This document shows, in pieces, positions 15,501-24,172 of a DNA stretch of 44,941 nucleotides. Positions within the stretch are counted from its first letter, which is position 1, and the number at the start of each line of letters is the position of its first letter. The stretch is from an uncultured Bacteroidota bacterium (lineage in GTDB: Bacteria; Bacteroidota; Bacteroidia; Chitinophagales; Saprospiraceae): NCBI GenBank assembly GCA_903933805.1, contig CAIZLM010000019.1:1-44941 (forward strand), given 5' to 3'. The translations under genes were made by a program, and so were the position numbers. Below the pieces are notes generated by a model. That model saw only the letters and a list, made by a program, of their open reading frames with translations, was not told the origin of the DNA and ran no database searches.

Positions 15501-17553
15501 AGGTATTAATTTTTCATTGACCAATTTTAACCTTCAAGAGCTCAATCACTTCCTTGATCCCGAAAGTTTGGTCATTGGCGGCAATATTTACGACTTTGAC
15601 ATTTCCGTTCAGGATGTTTTTCAAATGCAGGGAATGGAGGTCAGCTTACTGACCGATACGTTGTTTCTGAACGGCAGGCCCTATGGAATGCTATCCGGAA
15701 ATGTTGAAATGGAAAACCTCACATCCCCGCTCTTTTATAAATTGTTTTTACAAAACGAGGGAGTTCAGCGGCTGAGACTTGCTGGTGCATGGCTACCCAA
15801 TACCACGGAGCCATTTTATTCTGAAGTGTTTAAAACTGAATTAAAATCAGGTGAACTGTTTGCAGTCGCCACTATTCATGCATTGCCCTTTGAAATAGTG
15901 GAAATCTTCATCCCGGACATTTCCAAAACAGCCGGCTATTTAGATGCTAATTTGGAGCTTTCAGGCACACCTGATGGGGTAGGGGCTTCGGGAAACGTTC
16001 ACATCACCGAAGGGCAGTTCCAAATTGACTATTTGAAATCCATGTTCTACCTGAAAAATCAAGCGGTCAGCATATCAAAAAATAAAATTGAAGTCACCAA
16101 TGATACCATTTGGGACGCCAGTCAGTTGCACATGGCCATCGTACAAGGCAGTCTTGAACACGAATATTTCAAAAAATGGCGCGTAAATTGCACCATTGAG
16201 TCGCTGGACCGCGCTTTTATGATCCTCAATACCACCGCTGAAGACAATGAGTTGTATTACGGACAGGGAATTGGTTATTTTAAACTCTTGATTACAGGTT
16301 CTTTCACTCGAACCAATATGGTGATTGATGCAACGACCGGAAAAGATACCCGGTTGTACATTCCACTTTCCTCCACTTCGGATGCCAAAGAAGTCAGTTT
16401 TATTAAGTTTACCAACAAAGGCGTAGAAAAAAAAGATCCCATAAAAAACAAGGCATTCACCTTTACGGATCTGAAAGGATTGAATTTTGAGATGAATTTA
16501 ACCGTAACCGACGATGCAGAGGTCCAATTGATTTTTGACGAACAAGCCGGTGACATCATCAAGAGTAGGGGAGAGGGCGATATTAAGTTGAGCATCAATC
16601 GAGAAGGTGAATTTAAAATGTACGGCGGGTATCGAGTACTCCGAGGAGAGTACCTATTTACCTTGCTTAATTTTGTGAACAAACCTTTTACCTTGGTTAC
16701 CGGCGGTACCATCAACTGGTTTGGCGATCCTTATGGTGCACAATTGAATTTGGATGCAAAATATGACCAAAATACAGCCGTGTACAACTTCATCCGGGAT
16801 GAAGTGGAATTGCTGACCAATGTTAAGGATGAGGCATCCAAAGCTACTAGGGTGGTGGTAACAATGCACATCAATGGAGATTTACTGAAACCGGATATTT
16901 CATTTGGCCTGGAATTTCCAAACATTACTACACAGCTTAAAAGTCTGACAGACAATAAATTAAGGCTTATTCGACAAGATCAGAGCGAGCTCTCCCGACA
17001 GATTTTTGGGTTGATTGTGATTGGGTCCTTTTTGCCTTCTAACACCGAGTTTGTCCAGTCGTCGGACTATGTCGCCTCTGCTTTTAACACGTTTACGCAA
17101 ATGATCAGCAACCAATTCTCCAACTACCTTGCCGGACTTGCGGCCGAGTGGTTTAAGAATGACGTTTCCAGTATCGACCTAGACATTGTGTACAGTGACT
17201 ACCAGAACGTACTCTCTGACCCATCACAATCCTTGGCTGCAGGAGGCCGTGAGTTGCAGGTGCGACTGAAAAGCGGTTTTATCAACGACAAAATTACCGT
17301 ACAGGTAGGCTCTCAATTTGGATTGGGAGGCCGGACAAATTTGCCCATTTCCAACGGTTTATTGGGGGAAGATGTCAGTATTGAGATCCGGTTGACCGAG
17401 AACAACCAATGGCGTCTGAAAGTGTACCAGCGGACGGAACCGGACATATCCGGCCAACGGAGGGATCGGTATGGTTTGGGTGTCAGTTTTCAAAAAGATT
17501 ACGACTCTTTCAACGACATGTGGAAAGGATTTGGGCATTGGATCGGCCATTAG
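12577..17553 (+). CDS. tamB: TamB-like translocation and assembly module protein
   Basis: 1658 residues, within the usual range for Bacteroidota TamB/YtfN homologues. An N-terminal membrane anchor (36-51, FGLILIIVSLYFLLQM) precedes a long series of beta-strand repeats of the AsmA/TamB kind (e.g. ALQRVDLEFFDNLVLEGLYVEDVKGDTLLYAG near 70-100). The C-terminal 450 residues contain the DUF490/TamB domain (GYRVLRGEYLFTLLNFVNKPF, ITTQLKSLTDN, ASAFNTFTQMISNQFSNYLAG, VQVGSQFGLGG) and a final YGLGVSFQKDYD. Such proteins span the periplasm and are thought to move phospholipids to, or help assemble proteins in, the outer membrane. No BamA/TamA-like partner is in the window. The gene stands alone between two inverted repeat copies. 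Confidence 0.88.
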   Translation: MSKNQEAQHNVQEQPTAPRFRMLAKTLLRRVENTIFGLILIIVSLYFLLQMPAVQNWLVAKVTTYLSQEWETTVALQRVDLEFFDNLVLEGLYVEDVKGDTLLYAGKVSAGIKSNFFAFLGKEVVFSDINLSNARLFIHKSEGEIRNTLSLFLSKIAGNNTKKQTSKSIVLRVQNLLLNDVVILRDVETNNKRNPKVIDREKHLFKIPFGQIRINAIDLDNDLIDVASVHLDGLTVDLEESERPATLNPPVPTTPVSKSIQKAPTPPIVFKIGTLMVTNGHFEMDKYDASPTRSSLLDVMDYDHLNVRSIVLQGENFSFNDEFNNNNFKLSGTIKHLAAQEDCGFSLVHAEVGQLSLTDTMASLVNTKIQTNNTSLGDTIQFKYSGYRDFRSFEDSVDMDIRLNLGSQLQLSDLRYFDKNIAENEFFKTNATEITSVKALIHGKVDRLRADNLELRLGNSTYIACDFRGNGLNSQGTQTLNFAFKELRTDVNTIGRIIPGFKPPDQFRKLGSIAFKGDYQLFDGIDHVLYGDISTDLGSGRADMQLNLKAGKEKAVYSGGLEMKHFDLATWTGDQNFGRSTFRVKIAENSTGLTLPTIKAKITGKIDTLSYRGYSYRNISLDGSFREKIFEGVLNSGDPNVDFTFDGTINLKEAIPRFEFSANLRRLDLGVLNLTDNDLVLAGDIENLSLQGKSLDEITGSATLRHFKLLQDREEWHRIDSLQFFSSVRADGSRVLGFNSDIAKCALTGNFNLNNLPQHLASLMQQYYPAFASRFGIKEETPNNGTLNDNYELQLQIRDSKNFTKIFSDQLDTLRNLNLSVRVNAKIGSSDILLEAPAIKFAGITFHDPSFRWNSLQDSAWYSLRLPGTKLSSKQNLPPILFSGQVFSDELHFTLEASEENSLYLENLFLKGTLSTVDSLWQVRFNTSKISMFSQEWRIADENYIRFGPNYIETRAFEFFNGNQRISLEGGNKGRGINFSLTNFNLQELNHFLDPESLVIGGNIYDFDISVQDVFQMQGMEVSLLTDTLFLNGRPYGMLSGNVEMENLTSPLFYKLFLQNEGVQRLRLAGAWLPNTTEPFYSEVFKTELKSGELFAVATIHALPFEIVEIFIPDISKTAGYLDANLELSGTPDGVGASGNVHITEGQFQIDYLKSMFYLKNQAVSISKNKIEVTNDTIWDASQLHMAIVQGSLEHEYFKKWRVNCTIESLDRAFMILNTTAEDNELYYGQGIGYFKLLITGSFTRTNMVIDATTGKDTRLYIPLSSTSDAKEVSFIKFTNKGVEKKDPIKNKAFTFTDLKGLNFEMNLTVTDDAEVQLIFDEQAGDIIKSRGEGDIKLSINREGEFKMYGGYRVLRGEYLFTLLNFVNKPFTLVTGGTINWFGDPYGAQLNLDAKYDQNTAVYNFIRDEVELLTNVKDEASKATRVVVTMHINGDLLKPDISFGLEFPNITTQLKSLTDNKLRLIRQDQSELSRQIFGLIVIGSFLPSNTEFVQSSDYVASAFNTFTQMISNQFSNYLAGLAAEWFKNDVSSIDLDIVYSDYQNVLSDPSQSLAAGGRELQVRLKSGFINDKITVQVGSQFGLGGRTNLPISNGLLGEDVSIEIRLTENNQWRLKVYQRTEPDISGQRRDRYGLGVSFQKDYDSFNDMWKGFGHWIGH

Positions 17554-17572
17554 TTGATGTATAATTTTTGTA

Positions 17573-17651
17573 GTAACTGGTTAGCGTGGTCGCGTCTGAG
17601 ACAAAACATGGACCTTTTTGGGCCAGACAGCGTGCCACGCTAACCAGTTAC
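17573..17651 (-). repeat. Dispersed intergenic repeat, short form, copy D (inverted)
   Basis: 79 bp with perfect 17-bp terminal inverted repeats: GTAACTGGTTAGCGTGG at 17573-17589 and its complement at 17635-17651. It has the opposite orientation to copies A, B and C. It starts 20 bases after the tamB stop codon, and its stem could also act in RNA 3' ends. Confidence 0.9.
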
Positions 17652-17656
17652 AAAAA

Positions 17657-17715
17657 GTAATTGGTTAGCGTGGTCATTGTAAAAGCGCCTTTTTTTGTCA
17701 CAGATACGACCACCG
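17657..17715 (-). repeat. Degenerate dispersed repeat, copy E
   Basis: It begins GTAATTGGTTAGCGTGGTC, close to one end of copy D, and has TTTGTCACAGATACGACCACC resembling the other end; the middle is lost or changed. It lies five bases beyond copy D. With copy D it occupies half of the 315-base gap before the arginine decarboxylase gene. Confidence 0.55.
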
Positions 17716-17836
17716 AGGGCGTTTTAGTGGGTTTTAACAAAAGAGTACGTCTTTTTCTCACTCATTATTTTTCTATAATTTATATTATGTTAAATAGCGA
17801 CCCGAAATTGATGCGCGTATTTCAAAATCATCGCTG

Positions 17837-17844
17837 TACATTTG
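17837..17844 (+). promoter_or_regulatory. Putative -7 box for arginine decarboxylase
   Basis: TACATTTG fits the Bacteroidota -7 consensus and lies 24 bases before the ATG at 17869, so transcripts would have a very short leader. No matching TTG box at standard spacing was seen. Confidence 0.45.
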
Positions 17845-17868
17845 CACCTGTTTTTCAGACAAAACTAC

Positions 17869-19269
17869 ATGAAGAATTCATATTACGACCTGGTTGCGCA
17901 GACTTTTGATTTTCCACAAGATGGATTTAGCTTAAAATCAAACAGACTCTTTTTCAACGACATTGACCTTCACGACCTTATTCAAAGGTACGGAACGCCC
18001 CTAAAATTGACTTATTTGCCTAAAATTGGGGAGAAAATTCAATTGGCACGGAAACTGTTCAGGGATGCTATACAACGGTACAACTACAATGGAAAATACG
18101 TCTATTGTTACTGTACTAAAAGTTCCCACTTCGCATTTATCCTGAATGAAGTGCTGGAAAATGGTACCCAGCTAGAAACCTCGTCTTCTTTTGACATCGA
18201 CCTTATTTGGAGGCTTTACAAACAAGGCAAAATCAACAAAGGCACCATTATTATCAACAATGGGTACAAACCAAGGCAGTATGTTGAGAGAATTGCCAAT
18301 TTGATCAATGAGGGGTTTACCAATGTTATTCCTGTCTGCGACAATGAAGACGAACTATTTCAGTATGAAGAACTTGTACACAAAGACACCTGCAAAATTG
18401 GACTTCGTATGGCAACGGAAGAGGAACCCAATTTTGAATTCTACACCTCACGTCTGGGTATTCGACAGAGCGAACTAATCGCATTTTACACAGAAAAAAT
18501 TGCCAACAATCCCAAATTTGAGTTAAAAATGCTCCACTTCTTTGTAGATGTGGGCATTAAAGATACCATATATTATTGGAGTGAACTAAAAAGGGGTATC
18601 AAAACGTACTGCCAACTTCGCAAGCTCTGCCCTACCCTAACCTGCCTCAACATTGGTGGTGGAATGCCCATCAGGAATTCATTGGGTTTTGAATTTGATT
18701 ATGCCTACATGGTCAGTGAAATCATTCGCCTCATCAAGGAATATTGCGACAGCGAGGGGGTGCCAGAGCCTGATATTTTCTCAGAATTCGGAAAATACAC
18801 CGTGGGAGAAAGCGGCGCCACCATTTTTTCTGTGATCGGTAAAAAACAGCAAAATGATGCGGAAGAGTGGTATATGCTCGACAATTCGCTGATCAATACC
18901 TTGCCGGACAGTTGGGGGATCAAAGAAAGATTTATTTTGTTGCCCATCAATCACTGGAATAAAGAGTACCAAAGAGTCAATATTGGCGGGATCAGTTGCG
19001 ACAATGCCGATTATTACAACTCAGAAGCCCATATTAACCAAGTTTATTTACCGTCGTACGACGAAAAAAACGAAGAGCCGCTTTACATTGGGTTTTTCCA
19101 CACCGGCGCCTATCAGGAATCGCTCAGTGGATATGGCGGGCTCAAACACTGCTTGCTACCAGCCCCAAAACACATTCTAATCGACAAAAACTATTACGGT
19201 GAATTTGTAGATACGGAAGTGTTCAAAGAACAAGACGCCGAATCCATGTTACAGATTTTGGGATACTAG
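17869..19269 (+). CDS. speA: Biosynthetic arginine decarboxylase (fold III, short Bacteroidota form)
   Basis: 466 residues from ATG 17869; an upstream in-frame ATG at 17842 overlaps the promoter box and is unlikely. The protein is an alanine-racemase-fold PLP decarboxylase: the PLP lysine is in CYCTKSSHFAF (about residue 75), a Gly-rich phosphate-binding segment is in LNIGGGMPIR, and the C-terminal part has the cysteine-containing SCDNADYY and HTGAYQESLSGYGG, which complete the active site across a dimer. It turns arginine into agmatine for polyamine synthesis. It is shorter than the E. coli enzyme (about 650 residues) but of the length usual in Bacteroidota. Specificity for arginine over diaminopimelate or ornithine is inferred from the resemblance. 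No other polyamine gene lies next to it. Confidence 0.82.
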   Translation: MKNSYYDLVAQTFDFPQDGFSLKSNRLFFNDIDLHDLIQRYGTPLKLTYLPKIGEKIQLARKLFRDAIQRYNYNGKYVYCYCTKSSHFAFILNEVLENGTQLETSSSFDIDLIWRLYKQGKINKGTIIINNGYKPRQYVERIANLINEGFTNVIPVCDNEDELFQYEELVHKDTCKIGLRMATEEEPNFEFYTSRLGIRQSELIAFYTEKIANNPKFELKMLHFFVDVGIKDTIYYWSELKRGIKTYCQLRKLCPTLTCLNIGGGMPIRNSLGFEFDYAYMVSEIIRLIKEYCDSEGVPEPDIFSEFGKYTVGESGATIFSVIGKKQQNDAEEWYMLDNSLINTLPDSWGIKERFILLPINHWNKEYQRVNIGGISCDNADYYNSEAHINQVYLPSYDEKNEEPLYIGFFHTGAYQESLSGYGGLKHCLLPAPKHILIDKNYYGEFVDTEVFKEQDAESMLQILGY

Positions 19270-19285
19270 TGCCGTGCCCAAGTAC

Positions 19286-19507
19286 TTACTCGTATAAAAC
19301 ACTCGCACCCCGACGAATATACCTGCGCATATTAAACCAAAACGCGATGATCAGGTAAATAATCAATGGAGAGCCCATTCCAATAAATGAGGTGTAGATG
19401 AAGTACTTGCGAACTTCTACAGGCGCAATTCTCATCCGGTATCCCAATTGTTGGCATACGCCAAAAGCATGTCGCTCGATTAAATCTTTGAGCCAGTGTT
19501 GTATCAT
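19286..19507 (-). CDS. PspC-domain small membrane protein
   Basis: 73 residues from ATG 19507 (MIQHWLKDLIERHAFGVCQQ); an ATG at 19537 would add ten unlikely residues. The layout is that of Bacteroidota PspC-like proteins: amphipathic start, LIERHAFGVCQQLGYRMRI, then a membrane helix (about 44-60, IGMGSPLIIYLIIAFWF) with the GSPLIIYLI signature, and a basic end NMRRYIRR. PspC proteins take part in phage-shock-type membrane stress responses, but here only the domain is present. It is convergent with the arginine decarboxylase gene, whose stop codon is 16 bases away. I recognise nothing in the 294 bases between this gene and the transglycosylase gene. Confidence 0.75.
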   Translation of the reverse strand: MIQHWLKDLIERHAFGVCQQLGYRMRIAPVEVRKYFIYTSFIGMGSPLIIYLIIAFWFNMRRYIRRGASVLYE

Positions 19508-19801
19508 GTTTGTAAAAGTTGTTGAAAGACGGAACAAAATTAATCAAACGTGGTCATTTGTCCAGAAAATTCACTTGTTTAACTAATTGCGAAAATATTA
19601 ACAGAAAACACTTCTTGGTTTCTGGTTAATATTCCAATTTTGCACGTCGCTTTTTTCTCGCGCTACTCCCTATTCAATTCTACAGAAACTCGCATCACAA
19701 TTTCCAAAGTCTATTGTGACTGCATTCTTGGGTGTTTTTTGAACAACACCTGGTTGCTAAGTTAATTATGTTGCTCAGTTTTTTCATTTAAAAAAATTAC
19801 A

Positions 19802-21307
19802 ATGGTGATAAAGACGCTTATAGGTCAGTTGAGTTTGGCTTTTTTTCTACTATTTTTTTCATGCGCACTTTTTTCTCAAAACAATATTTCTGTCAATACG
19901 GTAGAGGAATCACTGGATTCTCTGGATCTGCTCACAGAAAAAGGTGATGTTGCACCTTTTGTTCTGTCGGACGCTGACTTTATGGAGAAAATGTCCACCC
20001 TTTCCAGTTGTGTGGATGTTCGAATGACAGATGTCGTTAAGGGATACATCAGAACATACACGCAATTTAAGTCGGACAAATCCAGAATTATGCTGGGTAA
20101 AAGACTTACCTATTTCCCCCTATTCGAAGAAAAATTCAAAGAATATGGCATCCCACAAGACCTGAAATACCTTTCAGTTGTGGAATCTGCGCTCAACCCC
20201 AAGGCCGTTTCCCGCGTCGGAGCAACAGGACTTTGGCAATTTATGCCTTCTACTGGAAGTGAATATGGCCTTCGGGCAAACAGTGCCGTCGAAGATCGCA
20301 GCAATCCTGTTAAAAGTACCGATGCCGCTGCCCGTCACCTGCGTGACTTGTACAAACAGTTCAACGACTGGGCATTGGTATTGGCTGCTTACAACAGCGG
20401 CGCTGGTCGTGTGAATGCAGCCATTAAAAGATCCGGCAGCAAAAACTTTTGGGAATTACAGCGTTTTCTACCCCTCGAAACCAGAAATTACGTCCCGGCT
20501 TTCATTGCAGCCACCTACATCTGCAATTATTTCCAAGTGTACGGGCTTACCCCATACGACCCAGATATGGACCAACAGTTGACCACCTACATCAATGTTT
20601 ACGAGGGAATTTCTTTCCGCGATATTGCTGATGTGACGGGTGTATCCTATGAGGTGGTAAAGGACCTAAATCCGGGTTTTAAGCGGGATTACGTGCCGCC
20701 CACCAACGAAGGCCATTACGTTGTGGTACCGCTAAGGGTGATGCCTGCCTTCGTTCGATATTTAAATACCGTGAGCAATGCCAGACATTACGTCTTGGAA
20801 AACCCTGAAAACTATACCAGTCCAGATATTGGGGACGGGAGATACTGGCAAAGCACCGTAAACCTAAAAGAAAATGTAAGCGTGGAAGATTTCGCAAGCA
20901 GACTCGGTATGTGCGGTGAACACATTAAATCTTGGAACAACATAAATACGAATTACCTTTGTCCCGGTCAATCCATCAAACTGATACGCCCTGTTTTTGT
21001 GCAAAAGCACACGGCCATCCGAATCGATGCCCCAAATGCTTCCGTGCCCAAAGTACAAAGTACAGGATTGACACCCATTAAAAATGAACCAATATCAGGA
21101 TCTAAAACAGGGGCAAAAAAACAAACCCTTGCGCCCGTTCAGACAGAAACACCCCGCATCATCCAATACCAATACCATACGGTTAAAAGAAATGAATCAT
21201 TAGAAGACATCGCCAGGCAATATTCAACTTCCGTCGAAAGCCTTCGAAAACATAATAATTGCGCGGCAGTAAAATTTGGAATGCGCCTGAAAATCAGGGA
21301 GTTCTAA
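19802..21307 (+). CDS. mltD: Lytic murein transglycosylase with LysM repeats (MltD-like)
   Basis: 501 residues. A signal peptide (LIGQLSLAFFLLFFSCALFSQ) directs export; Cys21 sits in LFFSC and could be lipidated, though the lipobox is imperfect. The SLT domain at about 105-215 has the catalytic Glu128 in SVVESALNPKAVS, then GATGLWQFMPSTG and AYNSGAGRV. Three LysM-like modules follow (about 263-315, 357-400 and a clear one at 457-501, YHTVKRNESLEDIARQYSTS), which bind peptidoglycan. The enzyme cuts glycan strands to form 1,6-anhydro-muropeptides during wall growth or recycling. It stands alone and ends at a good terminator. Confidence 0.9.
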   Translation: MVIKTLIGQLSLAFFLLFFSCALFSQNNISVNTVEESLDSLDLLTEKGDVAPFVLSDADFMEKMSTLSSCVDVRMTDVVKGYIRTYTQFKSDKSRIMLGKRLTYFPLFEEKFKEYGIPQDLKYLSVVESALNPKAVSRVGATGLWQFMPSTGSEYGLRANSAVEDRSNPVKSTDAAARHLRDLYKQFNDWALVLAAYNSGAGRVNAAIKRSGSKNFWELQRFLPLETRNYVPAFIAATYICNYFQVYGLTPYDPDMDQQLTTYINVYEGISFRDIADVTGVSYEVVKDLNPGFKRDYVPPTNEGHYVVVPLRVMPAFVRYLNTVSNARHYVLENPENYTSPDIGDGRYWQSTVNLKENVSVEDFASRLGMCGEHIKSWNNINTNYLCPGQSIKLIRPVFVQKHTAIRIDAPNASVPKVQSTGLTPIKNEPISGSKTGAKKQTLAPVQTETPRIIQYQYHTVKRNESLEDIARQYSTSVESLRKHNNCAAVKFGMRLKIREF

Positions 21308-21328
21308 CCTTTTTTCATTCCAATGATC

Positions 21329-21369
21329 AAAAAAGGCTCTAGGGAAATCTCCTTTGAGCCTTTTTTTTT
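21329..21369 (+). terminator. Rho-independent terminator of mltD
   Basis: AAAAAAGGCTC pairs with GAGCCTTTTTT around a 16-base loop that can itself partly pair, and is followed by a run of T. It lies 20 bases past the stop codon. Confidence 0.85.
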
Positions 21370-21425
21370 AACCAAGTAAATTTTGTACCCGCTTCACATA
21401 ATCAAGTACCAAATACCGCTATCTC

Positions 21426-22193
21426 ATGCTCACACGTGCACTCATTATTGAAGATGAGCCGGAAGGCTTGGAAAACCTAAAAAATTTGCTCCGAATGTAC
21501 TGTCCGGAGGTGGAAGTAGTGGCAGAGGGAGGATCAAACGCTGATTTGTTGCGCCTCGCCGATGAAAACGAAGACAAGTTTGATGTCGCATTTCTTGACA
21601 TCGGTCTGCCCGATGGATTGGTGTTTCAAAGCCTCCAACAATTGGATGAAACACCATTTGACATTATTTTTGTGACGGCTTTCGACAAATACGCCTTGAG
21701 GGCATTTGAATTTGCGGCGATTGACTATGTGACAAAACCCATTGAGCGAGAGGAACTTATGCGTGCTGTAAGCCGTATTCGCCTCAAAAACTCTGAAACC
21801 AAAGAGCGGCTGGAAATCCTACAACAAACCTACAACGCCAATACCCCTAATGCGTTTGAAAAAATTGGGATTTCAGCCATGGATGGGGTTCATTTCGTGC
21901 GACTTGGGGAGATCATTCGGCTGGAAGCTGCTGATAATTATACCCATTTTTTACTGAGCAATGGTACCAAGATCACCGCAAGCCGTACCATCAAGGGCTA
22001 TGAAGAAACCCTCGGAACCTTCAATTTTGTACGCGTACACAAAAAACACATCATAAACCTTAACTTCATGAGAACATACATCAAGGGGGAAGGCGGTTAT
22101 ATCGTGTTGGAAAACGGGGACACCATCGAGGTGTCCAGAAGAAAAAAAGCCAACTTAATGGAAGCGATGCGAAAATCACACGGCGAAATTTAA
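21426..22193 (+). CDS. LytTR-family response regulator
   Basis: 255 residues. A receiver domain (1-120) has acidic residues E9, D10, E11, the phospho-acceptor D58 in FLDIGLPDG, and the conserved K104 in YVTKPI. The C-terminal LytTR DNA-binding domain (about 150-250) has FVRLGEIIRLEAADNYTHFLLSNG, SRTIKGYEETL and FVRVHKKHIINL. The usual partner, a LytS-type histidine kinase, is not next to it, so it is an orphan here. LytTR regulators control genes by binding paired direct repeats; the target genes are unknown. The next gene, ftsY, follows after 30 bases on the same strand, so the two may be co-transcribed. Confidence 0.92.
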   Translation: MLTRALIIEDEPEGLENLKNLLRMYCPEVEVVAEGGSNADLLRLADENEDKFDVAFLDIGLPDGLVFQSLQQLDETPFDIIFVTAFDKYALRAFEFAAIDYVTKPIEREELMRAVSRIRLKNSETKERLEILQQTYNANTPNAFEKIGISAMDGVHFVRLGEIIRLEAADNYTHFLLSNGTKITASRTIKGYEETLGTFNFVRVHKKHIINLNFMRTYIKGEGGYIVLENGDTIEVSRRKKANLMEAMRKSHGEI

Positions 22194-22223
22194 CCAACAT
22201 GTTCATCCACTACAAACCTATAC

Positions 22224-23192
22224 ATGGGATTTTTTGATAAGTTTTTTAGCAAAGAGAAAAAAAATGACCTCGACAAGGGGCTTGAAAAAACAAAGGAGGG
22301 CTTTTTTGACAAACTCAGCAGGGCCGTTGTCGGAAAGAGTACGGTTGATGTTGACGTGCTCGATGAGTTGGAAAGCATCCTGATTTCAAGCGACGTGGGC
22401 TTAGATACCACCGTGAAAATTATCGAACGTATTGAGGCCAAGGTTGCAAAAGACAAGTATGTCAATGTCGCTGAATTGAACAATATTCTTCGCGATGAAA
22501 TTGTGGACCTCCTTTCGGAAAACAACACCCAGGATACAGAAGATTACGAAATACCCAAAGTCGCCAAGCCCTATGTTTTGCTGGTCATTGGGGTCAACGG
22601 TGTCGGGAAAACCACCACCATCGGTAAACTAGCCTACCAATACCAACAAAAAGGCTACAAAGTAGTGCTCGGCGCTGCAGATACTTTTCGCGCAGCTGCC
22701 GTTGATCAACTCAAAATTTGGGCTGATCGGGTTGGTTGCGACTTCTACTCCAAAGGAATGAACGCAGATCCCGCTGCCGTAGCTTTTGAAACAGCCAGCT
22801 ATGCCCTTGAAAACAACTGCGATATTGCCATTATTGACACCGCAGGCAGGCTCCACAACAAAAGCCACTTGATGCTCGAACTGGGGAAAATTCACCGATC
22901 TATCGAGAAAAAAATACCCGGAGCGCCGCATGATGTACTCTTGGTACTCGACGCCAGTACCGGACAAAACGCGCAGGAACAAGCAAGGCATTTTACAGAA
23001 GTTGCACCCATCAGTTGCTTGGCGCTTACAAAACTCGATGGAACTGCCAAAGGAGGGGTCGCCATCAGTATCAGCGACCAATTCAAAATACCCATCCGTT
23101 ACATAGGCGTTGGTGAAAGCATCGACAAATTGCAGATTTTCAACAAAAAAGCCTTCGTCGAAGCCATGTTCAGTGGCAAAAAACTCGGGTAA
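22224..23192 (+). CDS. ftsY: Signal recognition particle receptor FtsY
   Basis: 322 residues. A short acidic/basic A domain (MGFFDKFFSKEKK) leads into the N domain (about 30-110) and the GTPase G domain: P-loop GVNGVGKTT (123-131), AADTFRAAAVDQL, DTAGR (205-209) and TKLDG (269-273), with the closing RYIGVGESIDKLQ near the end. FtsY docks ribosome-SRP complexes at the membrane for co-translational insertion. The protein is of ordinary length for Bacteroidota, which lack the long A domain of E. coli. It converges with the kdsC gene, with six bases between stop codons and no terminator. Confidence 0.97.
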   Translation: MGFFDKFFSKEKKNDLDKGLEKTKEGFFDKLSRAVVGKSTVDVDVLDELESILISSDVGLDTTVKIIERIEAKVAKDKYVNVAELNNILRDEIVDLLSENNTQDTEDYEIPKVAKPYVLLVIGVNGVGKTTTIGKLAYQYQQKGYKVVLGAADTFRAAAVDQLKIWADRVGCDFYSKGMNADPAAVAFETASYALENNCDIAIIDTAGRLHNKSHLMLELGKIHRSIEKKIPGAPHDVLLVLDASTGQNAQEQARHFTEVAPISCLALTKLDGTAKGGVAISISDQFKIPIRYIGVGESIDKLQIFNKKAFVEAMFSGKKLG

Positions 23193-23198
23193 TCTCCC

Positions 23199-23780
23199 TC
23201 AATAGTTGGGCCAAGTGGCTTGTAACTTCATGACACGCTCCAAAATGTCACGTACGCATCCCTCGCCTCCGTTGTATTCGGAGATAAAATCACAGGAAGA
23301 TTTTATCTCCGGAACAGCGTCCGCAGGACAACAAGACAAACCCACACTGCGCAATACCGGCAGATCAGGCAAGTCGTCTCCCATATAGCATATTTCACTG
23401 GCAAGTAGGCCCGAAAGCTGTAAAAAAGACTTGAAAGCAGTCGTTTTATCGGTAATATTGGCGTAATACGCTTCGATTCCAAGACCCAACAAACGTTTTT
23501 TTGTACCCTCTGAACGACCGCCGGTGATGATACAGATGGGGTAATTCGACTGCCTTGCCCATTTTATTGCTTGCCCGTCGCGGATATTCATCGTACGCAA
23601 CAATTCGCCTGATTCCGTTACTAGAACAGCATTGTTGGTCAATACACCATCAATGTCAAAAATAAATGCCTTGACGGCTTTCATCTTATCAAAGACATGG
23701 AGCAACTCAACACCCTCAATTGGGTGAGATTCAGGGTGATGTTGCATGCCTCCGATATTTATTTGTTGTTTGCTCTCCAT
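23199..23780 (-). CDS. kdsC: KDO-8-phosphate phosphatase (KdsC, HAD family)
   Basis: 193 residues from ATG 23780; an inner ATG at 23684 gives 161 residues, closer to the family's usual size, and the first 32 residues are not conserved-looking, so the start is uncertain. HAD motifs: FDIDGVLTN (nucleophile and acid Asp), ITGGRSEGTKKR (Thr motif), and GDDLPDLPVL (metal Asp). The family removes phosphate from KDO-8-phosphate for lipid A core synthesis in tetramers without a cap domain. Related C0 HAD phosphatases act on N-acylneuraminate 9-phosphate, so the substrate is likely but not certain. Its 5' end overlaps the end of the iscX-like gene by 22 bases, suggesting translational coupling. Confidence 0.85.
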   Translation of the reverse strand: MESKQQINIGGMQHHPESHPIEGVELLHVFDKMKAVKAFIFDIDGVLTNNAVLVTESGELLRTMNIRDGQAIKWARQSNYPICIITGGRSEGTKKRLLGLGIEAYYANITDKTTAFKSFLQLSGLLASEICYMGDDLPDLPVLRSVGLSCCPADAVPEIKSSCDFISEYNGGEGCVRDILERVMKLQATWPNY

Positions 23781-24007
23781 TCATAGACCCATTTAGCCTG
23801 AATTTGTTCCAAGTGACCTTCATTGCTATCGTCCTTTACCCCCTCAAAATGAGGAATCTCCAAAATCCACTCGAGCAAATCTGTAAACCGTAGTCGGTAT
23901 ATTTTTCGCTCGTCGAATTCACTACCAAAACGCTCGTACAGCGCCATGGCAATATCCTCGTGATCAGCCCAATGGATGGGCATATTGTCAAATTCCTGAA
24001 AAGCCAT
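23759..24007 (-). CDS. iscX: IscX-like Fe-S cluster assembly protein
   Basis: 82 residues. It carries the IscX (YfhJ) pattern: IHWADHEDIAMALYERF at the start, LRFTDLLEWILEIPHF in the middle, and SNEGHLEQIQAKWVYEW at the end, all acidic helical segments of the known winged-helix fold. IscX binds the cysteine desulfurase IscS and iron and adjusts cluster assembly. It is followed by kdsC with a 22-base overlap, and a 2Fe-2S ferredoxin gene lies 165 bases upstream on the same strand, as in isc gene sets. No iscS or iscU is in the window. It has about 15 more residues than the E. coli protein. Confidence 0.85.
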   Translation of the reverse strand: MAFQEFDNMPIHWADHEDIAMALYERFGSEFDERKIYRLRFTDLLEWILEIPHFEGVKDDSNEGHLEQIQAKWVYEWRANNK

Positions 24008-24172
24008 TTGCTATGTACAATGTTTGATTGTTGTGTAAGATAGGTTAAAATGCTCAACGGTGGAAGAGCAATTAATAATGTCGGTTACAATATCCCGTAT
24101 TGATCCCTCCTCACGCCTTGATGAAGGAAAAATTCGCCTCCCTAATTAATGGGCCATTGACTGGACGCGGCA

